Of a DNA stretch of 64,000 nucleotides, positions 36,757 to 45,981 are shown one piece after another (positions within the stretch are counted from its first letter, which is position 1; every line of letters begins with the position of its first letter). The stretch is from Yersinia artesiana (lineage in GTDB: Bacteria; Pseudomonadota; Gammaproteobacteria; Enterobacterales; Enterobacteriaceae), in assembly GCF_902726545.1 (NCBI RefSeq), contig NZ_CACVAD010000019.1, positions 1 through 64,000 on the forward strand, in the 5' to 3' direction. The notes under the pieces were generated by a model, which worked only from the letters and a program-made list of their open reading frames with translations, had not been told where the DNA came from and did no database searches. The position numbers and the translations under genes are program-made.

Positions 36757-37970
36757 TCCAGTACCAATATTTGGCCGTTAACGATAAAGGCAAAAAATGT
36801 CGTGGCACACTGAGCGCCGAATCCCCTCGAGCGGCACGGGCGCAATTGCTTGGGCAACAACTGACACCGATCAGCCTAACGCCAGAAAGCAACTCATCGC
36901 GTGGATTTTCACTCTCGCTTGGGCGCTCTCAGGACAATATTGGTGGCAATGATCTGGTGTTACTGACGCGCCAATTGTCGACGCTGGTTGCCGCCGCGTT
37001 ACCACTGGAAGAAGCTTTGCTGGCTCTGGCGCAACAGAGTGAAAAACCACGCCATCGCGCAGTGTTGGAGCAAGTGCGTAATAAAATATTGGAAGGTCTG
37101 CCGCTGGCTGATGCGCTCGCCAGCTTCCCTAAAACCTTTACCTCGCTATTTCGCACCATGGTCGCTGCCGGTGAAGCGTCGGGCCACCTTGATAAAGTGC
37201 TGTTGCGGCTGGCAGATAATGCCGAACAGAGCCAAAAGCTAAAAAGCAAAATGCTGCAGGCCATGATCTACCCGCTGGTGCTCACGGTGGTAGCTATTGC
37301 AGTAGTGGCAATTCTACTCACCGCAGTGGTACCTAAAGTGATCGAGCAATTTATCCATATGCAACAGGCTCTCCCGCTTTCCACTCGCCTGCTTATTTCG
37401 CTCAGTGATGCATTGCGCGACTTTGGCCTGTGGGCATTGTTGGCGTTGCTGCTGATGGCATTAGGGGTACGGCAATGGCTAAAACCTGCTGACAACCTGA
37501 TGTGGTGGCATAAAAAAATGCTGCATTTGCCGTCGATCGGCCGGGTGGTGCTGGATCTCAATCTCGCCCGTTATGCCCGCACCCTGAGCATTCTCAACGC
37601 CAGTGCTGTGCCGCTCCTGGAAGCCATGCATATCAGTGCCTCAGTTCTGGCTAACAACTATGCACGCCAACAATTAGTTGAAGCCAGCGAAAAAGTCCGC
37701 GAGGGCGGCCGTCTGGCATCAGCGCTGGAACATACCGGCCTCTTGTCGCCAATGATGCGCCACATGATCACCTCAGGAGAAAACAGTGGCGAGTTGGACA
37801 GCATGCTGGAACGGGCCGCCGACATTCAGGAAAACGCCTTCGTCAGCCGGATGACCATCGCACTGGCACTGTTTGAGCCACTACTGGTGGTCACCATGGC
37901 CACCGTGGTGCTGTTTATTATTCTCGCCATTCTACAACCCATCTTGCAGCTCAACAGCATGATGGGATAA
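36753..37970 (+). CDS. yts1F: Yts1F, inner-membrane platform protein GspF
   Basis: A 405-residue protein with two repeated cytoplasmic helical domains ([20 protein letters not shown] and [19 protein letters not shown]) and three membrane segments near 170-190, 225-245 and 375-395, the standard GspF fold. It is the rotor-like platform that couples the ATPase to pseudopilin addition. A 4-base overlap with yts1E indicates coupling. Confidence 0.94.
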   Translation: MIQYQYLAVNDKGKKCRGTLSAESPRAARAQLLGQQLTPISLTPESNSSRGFSLSLGRSQDNIGGNDLVLLTRQLSTLVAAALPLEEALLALAQQSEKPRHRAVLEQVRNKILEGLPLADALASFPKTFTSLFRTMVAAGEASGHLDKVLLRLADNAEQSQKLKSKMLQAMIYPLVLTVVAIAVVAILLTAVVPKVIEQFIHMQQALPLSTRLLISLSDALRDFGLWALLALLLMALGVRQWLKPADNLMWWHKKMLHLPSIGRVVLDLNLARYARTLSILNASAVPLLEAMHISASVLANNYARQQLVEASEKVREGGRLASALEHTGLLSPMMRHMITSGENSGELDSMLERAADIQENAFVSRMTIALALFEPLLVVTMATVVLFIILAILQPILQLNSMMG

Positions 37971-38005
37971 CCCCGAATTATCGACGATTTAAGGAATATT
38001 GACTG

Positions 38006-38473
38006 ATGAAAACTCAACCAACCCAATTAACGCGCAAACACCGTCAAGGCGGCTTTACCTTACTGGAAATTATGGTGGTCATTGTCATTCTTGGCGTCCT
38101 CGCCAGCCTCACCATTCCCAGCCTGATGGGTAACAAAGACCGGGCAGATAACCAAAAAGCGGTCAGCGATCTGGTTACGCTGGAAAACGCCCTGGATATG
38201 TACAAGCTAGATAATAGCCGCTACCCCACCACCGCTCAGGGTCTGAGTGCACTGGTGACGAAACCGACTCTGGCTCCCGTACCGAGAAGCTACCGGGCCG
38301 AAGGCTATATTCGCCGCCTGCCAGCAGATCCGTGGGGCAGCCCTTATCAACTGACCAGCCCTGGTGAGCATGGTGCAGTTGATATCTATTCCGTCGGTCC
38401 CGACGGGTTGCCACAGACTGAAGATGACATAAACAACTGGGATATCGGCGCTAACGGTGAGGAGACCCCCTAA
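38006..38473 (+). CDS. yts1G: Yts1G, major pseudopilin GspG
   Basis: A 155-residue type II pseudopilin. A basic leader (about 17 residues) ends in Gly before the methylatable Phe (QGG-FTLLEIMVVIVILG), with Glu5 conserved. The globular domain carries the family calcium-site region near the C-terminus (DIYSVGPDGLPQTEDDINNWD). Yts1O should cleave and methylate it. It forms the main shaft of the pseudopilus. It overlaps yts1H by one base. Confidence 0.95.
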   Translation: MKTQPTQLTRKHRQGGFTLLEIMVVIVILGVLASLTIPSLMGNKDRADNQKAVSDLVTLENALDMYKLDNSRYPTTAQGLSALVTKPTLAPVPRSYRAEGYIRRLPADPWGSPYQLTSPGEHGAVDIYSVGPDGLPQTEDDINNWDIGANGEETP

Positions 38474-39057
38474 TGCAGTCGCTGAAAGCTACAACTGCCA
38501 GCCGTGGCTTTACCTTAATGGAAATCATGCTGGTACTGGTGCTATTGGGCTGCATGGCCAAGCTGGTGCTGGGCACTTTTCCGTCATCTGACAAGATAAA
38601 TCAGGAAAGCGACCGGTTGGCCGTGGCACTGCAATGGGCGGCACATCAAGCTGAACTGGATGGCAAAGTGTACGGGCTGTCTGTTTCCCATGATAAATGG
38701 CAGTTGATGACACTCAATAACCAATCCCATAACAAAGGGGAAAGTTACCTGTGGCCACACCATTACTGGCACCCAATCAATGATGCGAAATTAAAACAGC
38801 AGCGCCAGCTACCTGACGGTCTGACTCTTGAACTGACCTTACAAGATCAACCGATCCCACTGAGCGGTATGCGTGATGACGGCTTGATTAATGAGCCAAA
38901 AGTTATTTTTTTCCCCGGCGGAGAGAGTTCGCTCTTCGAGCTAACGTTAAGCGGGAAAGAGGGCCAGACGCGGCGCATCACTGCACAAGGCGTGCAGTCT
39001 GATACCGAGTCATCACGCCCCATGACATTTTCGTATAACAAAACGCAGGGGAATTAA
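38473..39057 (+). CDS. yts1H: Yts1H, minor pseudopilin GspH
   Basis: A 194-residue minor pseudopilin. The cleavage site SRG-FTLMEIMLVLVLLG lies near residue 12, followed by a hydrophobic helix and a beta-rich head. It belongs to the tip-adjacent part of the pseudopilus with I, J and K. The next gene starts 5 bases downstream. Confidence 0.9.
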   Translation: MQSLKATTASRGFTLMEIMLVLVLLGCMAKLVLGTFPSSDKINQESDRLAVALQWAAHQAELDGKVYGLSVSHDKWQLMTLNNQSHNKGESYLWPHHYWHPINDAKLKQQRQLPDGLTLELTLQDQPIPLSGMRDDGLINEPKVIFFPGGESSLFELTLSGKEGQTRRITAQGVQSDTESSRPMTFSYNKTQGN

Positions 39058-39062
39058 TCCTG

Positions 39063-39425
39063 ATGAATTGCCGTGGCATGACGTTATTGGAAGTGTTGGT
39101 CGCCCTCGCGGTGCTGGCGCTGGCGGGTTTGGCCATCATTAAAAGTACCGGTGAACAGGTCAGAAATCTCAGCCATCTTGAAAAGAAGCAATTTGCCGCC
39201 TGGGTCGCTGAAAACCAATTGGTCAGCCTGCGACTGCAAAATGTCTGGCCGACAGAGCGTTGGCATGAGGGTAAAAGTACCATGGCTGATAGCACCTGGC
39301 ACTGGCGTTGGCGCGGTGTCGCGACATCGGATGCCAAAGTCCGTGCACTGGAAATTGAAGTCAGTCAAGACGAGCGCTATAGCGCCTCGTTAGCCGAGCT
39401 ACGCAGTTATCAGGTAAAACCATGA
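39063..39425 (+). CDS. yts1I: Yts1I, minor pseudopilin GspI
   Basis: A 120-residue minor pseudopilin with a very short leader, MNCRG, before MTLLEVLVALAVLALAG; Glu5 is present. It initiates the tip complex together with J and K in homologous systems. Length is typical. It overlaps yts1J by 4 bases. Confidence 0.92.
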   Translation: MNCRGMTLLEVLVALAVLALAGLAIIKSTGEQVRNLSHLEKKQFAAWVAENQLVSLRLQNVWPTERWHEGKSTMADSTWHWRWRGVATSDAKVRALEIEVSQDERYSASLAELRSYQVKP

Positions 39426-40036
39426 GTCAGGTTAAATTATGTCAGGCCAAACAGCAGGGGTTCACCCTGATAGAAATGATGCTGGCCATCGCTCTGTTTT
39501 CCATCCTTAGCATGGCCGGTTATCAATTGCTGCAAGCGGTGCTGCGTAACAGCGAATTAACGCAGCAACATGCCACCAGACTGGCTGACATTCAACGTGC
39601 CTTTACCTTAATGGAACGCGATATTTCCCATGCCCGGATTCGACCAATAGCACCTTCCTCATTATCCACCGCTAATGATTTCCATCTGTCGCGATCCGGC
39701 AAAAATCACAACCTGACGTTAGTCCATGATAACTGGCGTAATCCTGCCGCCTTACTACAGCGATCCAGCCTGGAGAAAGTGACCTGGCATATTCAGCAGG
39801 GAAAGCTAGAGCGGTTGAGTCATCACCAACCTGATAGCCAGCAAGCGCGGCCTAAACTGAGTGTCACACTGGACGATATTAAGGCTTTCAAATTGCGTTT
39901 TTGGTCACAGGGCCGTTGGCAAGATAGCTGGAGTAATAGCCGAACCTTGCCTGAAGGGGTTGAAGTTACGCTAGAAACTGGCGACTTCGGTAACTTACAG
40001 CGAGTTTTCTTTCTAACGGTGAACCATGAAAAATAA
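39422..40036 (+). CDS. yts1J: Yts1J, minor pseudopilin GspJ
   Basis: A 204-residue minor pseudopilin. The leader ends QQG before FTLIEMMLAIALFSIL, with Glu5 conserved. The LMERDISHARIRPI stretch is a family feature. It forms the tip trimer with GspI and GspK. It overlaps yts1K by 11 bases. Confidence 0.92.
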   Translation: MSQVKLCQAKQQGFTLIEMMLAIALFSILSMAGYQLLQAVLRNSELTQQHATRLADIQRAFTLMERDISHARIRPIAPSSLSTANDFHLSRSGKNHNLTLVHDNWRNPAALLQRSSLEKVTWHIQQGKLERLSHHQPDSQQARPKLSVTLDDIKAFKLRFWSQGRWQDSWSNSRTLPEGVEVTLETGDFGNLQRVFFLTVNHEK

Positions 40037-41057
40037 TCACCAGCGCGGAATGGCCCTGCTAGTGGTTCTGATGATCACCGCCATGATGACCATTACCGCC
40101 GTCAGTATGAATGACCACTGGTTACGTGCGTTTAATCGCGCCGCCAGCAGCCAATTTTATCAGCAAAGTAAATGGTTGCTGCTCAGCATGGAATCCGTGG
40201 TTCAGCACCAGCAATTATCACCCTTACCCGCAGATAAAATTCACCTGGGCCAGCCTTGGGCGCGCGCGACTCAACAAATCTCGCTGGATGGAAATCAGGT
40301 CAGTTTCAGCCTGCGGGATCGCCAAACCTGTTTTAATCTCAATGGCATCGGCCAGGGCGGTGTTACTGGCAAAAAAACAGAACCAGAAACAGAAGAAAAG
40401 AAAAAAGAAAGGGAGAAGGCAGCGGAAGCCGAAGAACCATTAGCACCCTATTCCCAACAGGTCTTTCAACATCTGTTGCTGGCACAGGGGTTAAATGCAA
40501 CTGAGGCACAAAAAATCACTTTTGCACTGGCTGACTGGTTAGATAAGGACGATATATCCCGTATCACGGCCGGAAGTGAGGCTACTCTGTATCAGCAACA
40601 TCGCCCAATATTGGTTCCGACTAACCGCCCGATGCTCAATATTAGCGAGTTCAGAGTGCTGCCCGGTGTCAGTCAGGCCCTATTCCAGCGCTTAAAACCG
40701 CTGATCTGCACGCTACCCAATCAAAATTTACGTATTAATATTAATACGTTAACTACCGATCAGGCACCGCTTCTGGCCGCACTTTTTCTGGGAGAAATGT
40801 CGCTAGAGGAAGCGCAGCAACTAATAGAGCGCCGCCCAACCAACGGTTGGAACAACGTCAACGATATTAAATCCTTTATTGCAGACAACGATGCCTCGTT
40901 TGCCAAGGCAAAAACTGCCATTACGCTAACCAGCAACTACTTTGAGTTGTTGTTATGGCTGGATGACAATCAGCAAAACAACAGCATGCGCAGCCTATTC
41001 CAGCGAGATGGAAAGGTTATTAAGGTTCTTTCCCGTCAATACGGTCTTAGTGATTGA
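40026..41057 (+). CDS. yts1K: Yts1K, tip pseudopilin GspK
   Basis: A 343-residue large minor pseudopilin. The leader NNHQRG precedes MALLVVLMITAMM; as usual for GspK, the Glu5 residue is absent. The extra alpha domain characteristic of GspK follows (LADWLDKDD, NINTLTTDQAPLLAAL). An unusual Lys/Glu-rich stretch (about residues 115-140, TEPETEEKKKEREKAAEAEE) is encoded by nearly pure purines. It caps the pseudopilus and contacts substrate in related systems. Confidence 0.92.
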   Translation: MKNNHQRGMALLVVLMITAMMTITAVSMNDHWLRAFNRAASSQFYQQSKWLLLSMESVVQHQQLSPLPADKIHLGQPWARATQQISLDGNQVSFSLRDRQTCFNLNGIGQGGVTGKKTEPETEEKKKEREKAAEAEEPLAPYSQQVFQHLLLAQGLNATEAQKITFALADWLDKDDISRITAGSEATLYQQHRPILVPTNRPMLNISEFRVLPGVSQALFQRLKPLICTLPNQNLRININTLTTDQAPLLAALFLGEMSLEEAQQLIERRPTNGWNNVNDIKSFIADNDASFAKAKTAITLTSNYFELLLWLDDNQQNNSMRSLFQRDGKVIKVLSRQYGLSD

Positions 41058-41058
41058 A

Positions 41059-42261
41059 ATGAAATCTATGTTATTAAAGAAAAATAAAACATCTGGCGAC
41101 AAATTATTTATCTCGCTTGCTGAAAGTACGGGGCAGCCTGTTCATTGGTATCACCAGCCCAGCCATGGGGATGTGCAGCAAGGGGAATTGGCGGATGAAA
41201 CCGTATTGCATGAACTGCTACCTCTGGCGGCCACCAGCCAGATTACGTTATTGATTCCTGCAAGAAATATGCTGTTCAAACCGGTGACATTCAACGGTAA
41301 ATATCGCCAACAACACCTGGCGGCACTGGCCTGGCAACTGGAGTCATTTTGCCCAGGTGATGTGGAACAATTACATCTCACCGTGCTGCAACGCCACGGA
41401 ACGCAGTTCTCTGTCGCGGCAATAGATAAAAGCCAATTACAACAGTGGCTAGGCTGGTTACGTAGCGCGGGCCTGACAGCCTCAAGAGCATTACCTGATG
41501 TACTGGCACTACCGGTGCCAACCGCTGGCTGGACTGCCGCTCGTTTTAAAAATAGCTGGCTAATACGCCAATCGGCTGATCAAGGGTTCAGTGCTGCTGA
41601 TGATGAAGAACTGGGTTTTATTCTCGGCCGTTATCCCACTATTCCCGCTATTTTAAGTTATAGCCAACGTCCAGAAACTGAGCCGACATGGTTGCAAAAA
41701 AGCGATCAACCTATCTGGCCACTGTTGGTTCAAGGTGCGCAGAAAAATAACATCAACTTGCTGCATGGTGATTTCACCCCACACCGCACAACCAAAACGC
41801 GAGGGAATAAATTGCTGGCCATTTTAGCAGCATGTTATCTGCTGACCTTTATCACTGAGCCAGCGTTAAATGGCTATCTCACCCAGCAACATGCCGAGCA
41901 AATACAACAAAAAACACATCAGTTATATCAGCAAAATTTCCCTGGTAGCACGCCCCCCAAACAGTGGGTGCAGGGGATCGCCCAGCAAATCCATCAATTG
42001 GAAAACGGTATCACGCCCCCCGGCCTGTTGAGTCAACTGAAAATGGCAATGCCCACGTTACAGCCGTTGAAAGGGGTCAAAACGCAAGCCATGGAATGGC
42101 AGAGTGAAACGCTAGCCTTAACATTTAATCTCGCTGAACCAGAACTTCTGGCACGTATTCAGCGTCAAAACTCGAACAAACTCAACTTAACGACCCAACC
42201 AATGGATCAGCAGCACAGTCTGCTAACCGTCAAAGGAACTAACAATAATGACAAAGATTAA
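41059..42261 (+). CDS. yts1L: Yts1L, inner-membrane assembly protein GspL
   Basis: A 400-residue protein. An actin-like cytoplasmic domain (about 1-240) binds the ATPase, one membrane segment lies near 255-272 (LLAILAACYLLTF), and a ferredoxin-like periplasmic domain follows. I start at ATG 41059, one base after the yts1K stop, rather than further upstream inside yts1K. It anchors GspE to the membrane and pairs with GspM. Confidence 0.87.
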   Translation: MKSMLLKKNKTSGDKLFISLAESTGQPVHWYHQPSHGDVQQGELADETVLHELLPLAATSQITLLIPARNMLFKPVTFNGKYRQQHLAALAWQLESFCPGDVEQLHLTVLQRHGTQFSVAAIDKSQLQQWLGWLRSAGLTASRALPDVLALPVPTAGWTAARFKNSWLIRQSADQGFSAADDEELGFILGRYPTIPAILSYSQRPETEPTWLQKSDQPIWPLLVQGAQKNNINLLHGDFTPHRTTKTRGNKLLAILAACYLLTFITEPALNGYLTQQHAEQIQQKTHQLYQQNFPGSTPPKQWVQGIAQQIHQLENGITPPGLLSQLKMAMPTLQPLKGVKTQAMEWQSETLALTFNLAEPELLARIQRQNSNKLNLTTQPMDQQHSLLTVKGTNNNDKD

Positions 42262-42742
42262 ACAGCGCTGGCAGAACTACAGTAAACGTGAGCAATTGAT
42301 TTTTTCCCTCGGCGGCCTGGTATTGCTCGGGCTAATAGTTAGCCAAGGTATTGTTGCTCCACTCGAAAATTATCAGCGCCAAAGCACACAAAACCTACAC
42401 AACGCCCAGCGTGATTTCGCCACATTGCTGCAACAACAGGATCGAATCAGCAGTTTGCAGGCGCAGCAGCCACCGCAATACACACTATCGGCAGATCGGG
42501 CGCTACATGAAAGTGCACATCAAAAAAATATCACGATAACTTTGCTGGAAGCCAATGCGAACCGGGTCGTTGTGGCTCCTCTGACTCTCCCTTTTTCTCA
42601 GTTATTGAGTTGGTTGGAACAGTTGGAGGCGCAATATGGTTTACAGGCTAGCCAGCTAAAATTGGTTGCTGATGCCGACAATCCCAAGCGGGTTCATATC
42701 ATTACCCTAGTATTGCAACGCGTCGAGACCACAACAATATGA
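42248..42742 (+). CDS. yts1M: Yts1M, inner-membrane assembly protein GspM
   Basis: A 164-residue bitopic protein: a short basic cytoplasmic end, the YSKREQLIFSLGGLVLLGLIV signature and membrane segment, then a periplasmic ferredoxin-like domain (FSQLLSWLEQLEAQYGLQASQLKL). It partners Yts1L. It overlaps yts1L by 14 bases and yts1O by 4. Confidence 0.92.
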   Translation: MTKIKQRWQNYSKREQLIFSLGGLVLLGLIVSQGIVAPLENYQRQSTQNLHNAQRDFATLLQQQDRISSLQAQQPPQYTLSADRALHESAHQKNITITLLEANANRVVVAPLTLPFSQLLSWLEQLEAQYGLQASQLKLVADADNPKRVHIITLVLQRVETTTI

Positions 42743-43536
42743 TGGACATATTCTATGCTCTCCAAACGACCGGGCCGCTGTGGTGGTGTAGTCTGGCCTT
42801 GCTTGGCCTGTGTGTTGGCAGTTTTCTCAATGTGGTCATCTATCGACTACCGCTGATGTTAACCGATACGCAACCGGACGGCTTCAACCTCTGCTTACCT
42901 CACTCCCACTGTCCTCAGTGCCAAACCCCATTGAAATGGCGAGATAACATTCCGCTATTCAGTTGGTTATGGTTACAGGGGCTATGCCGCTACTGCCGGA
43001 TTTCAATCCCGATGCGCTACCCATTGGTCGAAGTGATAACCATGTTGGTGACATTATTCATTGCCGCCGTCATTCCATTTGGTAGCCCATTACTGGCTGC
43101 ATTGTTACTCAGTTGGACGTTGATAGCACTTACCCTGATCGATATTGATCACTTTTTGCTGCCGGATAACCTGACATTGCCGCTGCTATGGAGCGGATTG
43201 TTATTCCATCTGTTCGATGACACATTACTTTTAAGTGATGCCGTGATTGGTGCCGTAAGTGGATATTTGATTTTATGGTGTCTTTACTGGGCATTTTGGT
43301 GGGTCACCCGACGGGAAGTTCTCGGTTATGGGGATTTTAAACTATTGGCTGCATTAGGGGCATGGTTGGGATGGATGGCACTGCCTTCTTTATTGCTCAC
43401 AGCTTCGCTGACCGGTATCGCTTTCGCGCTGGTTTTCCGCTTGCTTAGGCAGCGGCCACTAAGTACGGCACTCCCATTCGGGCCGTTTCTCGCATTTAGT
43501 GGCTGGCTTTTATTCTTACAACAGTACACCCAATAA
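42739..43536 (+). CDS. yts1O: Yts1O, prepilin peptidase / N-methyltransferase GspO
   Basis: A 265-residue polytopic enzyme. The N-terminal zinc site has paired cysteines (CPQC and CRYC) and GSFLNVVIYRLP. The two catalytic aspartates are visible in LIDIDHFLLPD and GYGDFKLLAALGAWLG. It cleaves the leader peptides of Yts1G-K and methylates the new N-terminus. It is the last rightward gene of the operon; the convergent yts1S stop is 21 bases away. Confidence 0.95.
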   Translation: MMDIFYALQTTGPLWWCSLALLGLCVGSFLNVVIYRLPLMLTDTQPDGFNLCLPHSHCPQCQTPLKWRDNIPLFSWLWLQGLCRYCRISIPMRYPLVEVITMLVTLFIAAVIPFGSPLLAALLLSWTLIALTLIDIDHFLLPDNLTLPLLWSGLLFHLFDDTLLLSDAVIGAVSGYLILWCLYWAFWWVTRREVLGYGDFKLLAALGAWLGWMALPSLLLTASLTGIAFALVFRLLRQRPLSTALPFGPFLAFSGWLLFLQQYTQ

Positions 43537-43557
43537 ATTTCACAATACTATGAGGCG

Positions 43558-43959
43558 CTAACGTGGCGCACCAGTGTTTAGGTTGCGCTGCGCCTCATCC
43601 ACAAAATCAACCATCAATAAATCAAGCTCAGTACACAACGACTTTTCAGCACTATTTTCTTTCACCAACGCCAGATAACGCTCTTGGCTATGCTCACCAA
43701 GTAATTTATACGCCGGAGCACGGGTATCCCAGTGACGAGCAGTCGCCAGTTTTAGCGCCGTTTTTACCAACACCGCCTTATCGGGAACATCGGTGCGCTG
43801 ACAATCCTTCTGTAGATAATGCGCGCCAGCCACCAAAGCCGACAATTGTTTAATTTGCTGCTGGGCCGTCGGTTGAGCCACTTTACTGATCGGCTGTTGA
43901 CAACCCGTCAGCAGGACTAACGGTAACAACCAAGATAATTTACGAATAGCGAATAACAT
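43558..43959 (-). CDS. yts1S: Yts1S, secretin pilotin lipoprotein (GspS/AspS type)
   Basis: A 133-residue lipoprotein with lipobox LLTGC (Cys20). The mature part is helical with two further cysteines (QKDCQR and SLCTEL) placed to form a disulfide, as in pilotins of the OutS/PulS type. It should carry Yts1D to the outer membrane. It is encoded convergently to yts1O and has its own upstream region at 43960-44378. Confidence 0.82.
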   Translation of the reverse strand: MLFAIRKLSWLLPLVLLTGCQQPISKVAQPTAQQQIKQLSALVAGAHYLQKDCQRTDVPDKAVLVKTALKLATARHWDTRAPAYKLLGEHSQERYLALVKENSAEKSLCTELDLLMVDFVDEAQRNLNTGAPR

Positions 43960-44378
43960 TTTTTAACTCGTCAATAATAAGGAATTAATAATTTTAAACT
44001 AGCCGATAAATCCAGAACACCATTACTTCCTTATTACCCAGAAATAAGCCTTTTCTAATTTTGGAATAGGTTAATTCCATATTAGTAAGATAAAAGAAAA
44101 CATCTGACCATATCGCACAACCATCGCACCACCATCATGATTTTACTGGAAAAATTCATTAAAATTCATTCCAAAAAATTCAATTATTATTATTTACTTT
44201 TTATAATGACAAAAAGTTTCAATATCCTCTGTAATTCATCTATGTTTTGTTCTGTCGACAACATCATTTGATAACAACGTATCTGTTAGCAGAAAGAATT
44301 GTCTTCAACCCCAAAAGAATACGACTCCGATGAAATCATTCAATGGAAGTTATTTATATAATAGGAAAGGAATAAAAC
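43960..44378. promoter_or_regulatory. Divergent noncoding region between yts1S and chiY
   Basis: These 419 AT-rich bases must hold promoters for both the pilotin and chiY. A perfect tandem pair of the 10-mer AAAATTCATT lies at 44151-44170, with a third imperfect copy at 44175-44184. No other element is recognisable. Confidence 0.4.
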
Positions 44379-45869
44379 ATGAAATTGAATAAAATTATGT
44401 TAGCGATGGTAGTTATGTCGATTAGCGGTGGCGCAATGGCACATGGCTTCATTGAGAACCCACCATCACGTAACTTCCTGTGCCACGTAGATGGCAAAAA
44501 CATGAATAAAGATTGTGGTGGGGTACAGTATGAACCACAAAGCTCCGGCGAAACTGCCGATGGTTTCCCAGAGAAAGGTCCTGAAGACGGTAAACTGGCC
44601 AGTGGAGACAACTGGGTGAGTGTCAATTTGAACCAGCAAACTGCAACTCGTTGGCATAAAGTCAAAATGCAAGCTGGCCCTCAGGAATTTAAGTGGAAGT
44701 TCACTGCCGCACACCCTATTAGTGACTTCAAGTATTACATGACCAAACAGGATTGGAATCCTAACCAACCACTGACACGTGACTCATTCGATCTGACTCC
44801 ATTCTGCGTGATCCCAGGTGGCCCGGCGTCAACAACCGGTTCCACCACTCATGAATGTGATATCCCTGAGCGAACTGGTTACCAGGTTATTTACGGCGCA
44901 TGGGATGTTTCCGATACCCCTGGTACCTTCTATCAAATGATCGATGCAGAATTCGATAATGCATCCGGCGAAGTGGTCATTTCCGAATGGGCTACTAAAG
45001 TCGGCAGCATCGAACCGCATAACGATTTGAGCGTCGGTGACAGCGTGAAATTGCGTATGTTCGACAAGCAAGGTGAGCGTAACGATCTGGCTGTGGCAGT
45101 CACCATTGCCGATGAGAAAGAAGGCAAGAAAAACAACTGGGCTTACGCACTGGCCACCAAAGTCAACAATACTCACAAGGATCTGCGTGCGGGTAATAAA
45201 GATGCTTCCGGTAAGGTCGCGGCTACCCATGGCACCAATGCGGTTTATATCAATAGCAACAGCGAAGTGGTGCGGGTTGAAACCCAGATCGAAAAAGCTC
45301 AGGTTGATGCCGGTACACAAGTGCAGGCCAGCTTCTCTGCCAGCGGTATGAAAAAAGAGTATCAAATGGCCGCAGGTGCTTTGACCATTCATTTCGATCT
45401 GAAAGCCACCGGCAAGATGGATCTGACCGCTGAAGTTATCGCACCTGATAACGAACGTAAAGGTTATGAAGATATCACTCTGGAAGATAGCGCCAAGCAT
45501 ATGTCTATGGCGATGACTGATCTGAAAGCAGGCAAACATACACTGGTTATCATTGGTACCGATGCACAGGGTAAAGCTCAGCAGCAAAGTATCGACTTTA
45601 TGGTTAAAGGCGCAATTGAAACCGCCAAACCAGAAGTTAAACCTGAAGCTAAACCAGAAGTAGACGGCGCTAACAAGCAATGTTCCGCACCAGCCTGGAG
45701 CAATAAATCAACTTACAATGCCAAAGATACCGTCACGCATAATGGCCGCATCTATATGAGCAAATGGTGGGCTGATAAGAGTTCCGTACCTGGCGATGCA
45801 GCAGTAACAGATGCCACAGGTAATGGTTCTGGCTGGGGTAAAGTTTGGGAAGATAAAGGCGCGTGCTAA
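44379..45869 (+). CDS. chiY: ChiY, chitin-binding lytic polysaccharide monooxygenase (GbpA-like, AA10)
   Basis: A 496-residue secreted protein. The signal peptide ends ...AMA so that mature residue 1 is His22. His22 with His112 (AAHPISD) forms the copper histidine brace of AA10 enzymes, and the Phe in GTFYQMIDAEF is the axial residue. The catalytic domain (22 to about 205) is followed by two beta-rich GbpA-type modules, a Pro/Glu/Lys repeat linker near residue 425 and a C-terminal chitin-binding CBM5/12 (CSAPAWSNKSTYNAKD). It oxidatively cleaves or binds chitin and GlcNAc polymers. ChiY is a reported Yts1 exoprotein and lies directly beside the type II genes. Confidence 0.92.
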   Translation: MKLNKIMLAMVVMSISGGAMAHGFIENPPSRNFLCHVDGKNMNKDCGGVQYEPQSSGETADGFPEKGPEDGKLASGDNWVSVNLNQQTATRWHKVKMQAGPQEFKWKFTAAHPISDFKYYMTKQDWNPNQPLTRDSFDLTPFCVIPGGPASTTGSTTHECDIPERTGYQVIYGAWDVSDTPGTFYQMIDAEFDNASGEVVISEWATKVGSIEPHNDLSVGDSVKLRMFDKQGERNDLAVAVTIADEKEGKKNNWAYALATKVNNTHKDLRAGNKDASGKVAATHGTNAVYINSNSEVVRVETQIEKAQVDAGTQVQASFSASGMKKEYQMAAGALTIHFDLKATGKMDLTAEVIAPDNERKGYEDITLEDSAKHMSMAMTDLKAGKHTLVIIGTDAQGKAQQQSIDFMVKGAIETAKPEVKPEAKPEVDGANKQCSAPAWSNKSTYNAKDTVTHNGRIYMSKWWADKSSVPGDAAVTDATGNGSGWGKVWEDKGAC

Positions 45870-45899
45870 TTAAGAAAATTAATACTGCATGATGACAAG

Positions 45900-45930
45900 A
45901 GGCAGGGGAAACCCTGCCTCACCCGTTTTA
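45900..45930 (+). terminator. Intrinsic terminator of chiY
   Basis: A perfect 9-bp stem GAGGCAGGG/CCCTGCCTC with a stable GAAA tetraloop lies 31 bases past the chiY stop and is followed shortly by TTTT. It should end the chiY transcript before the PepSY gene. Confidence 0.8.
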
Positions 45931-45981
45931 AGGATAAATAAAAGACGGGTTATTAACATTATTAACGCTACCGGAAACTTT

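Noticed and set aside
44829-45680. 283-codon open frame antisense to chiY
   Set aside because: Entirely within a well-supported LPMO gene; the composition mirrors the sense codons.
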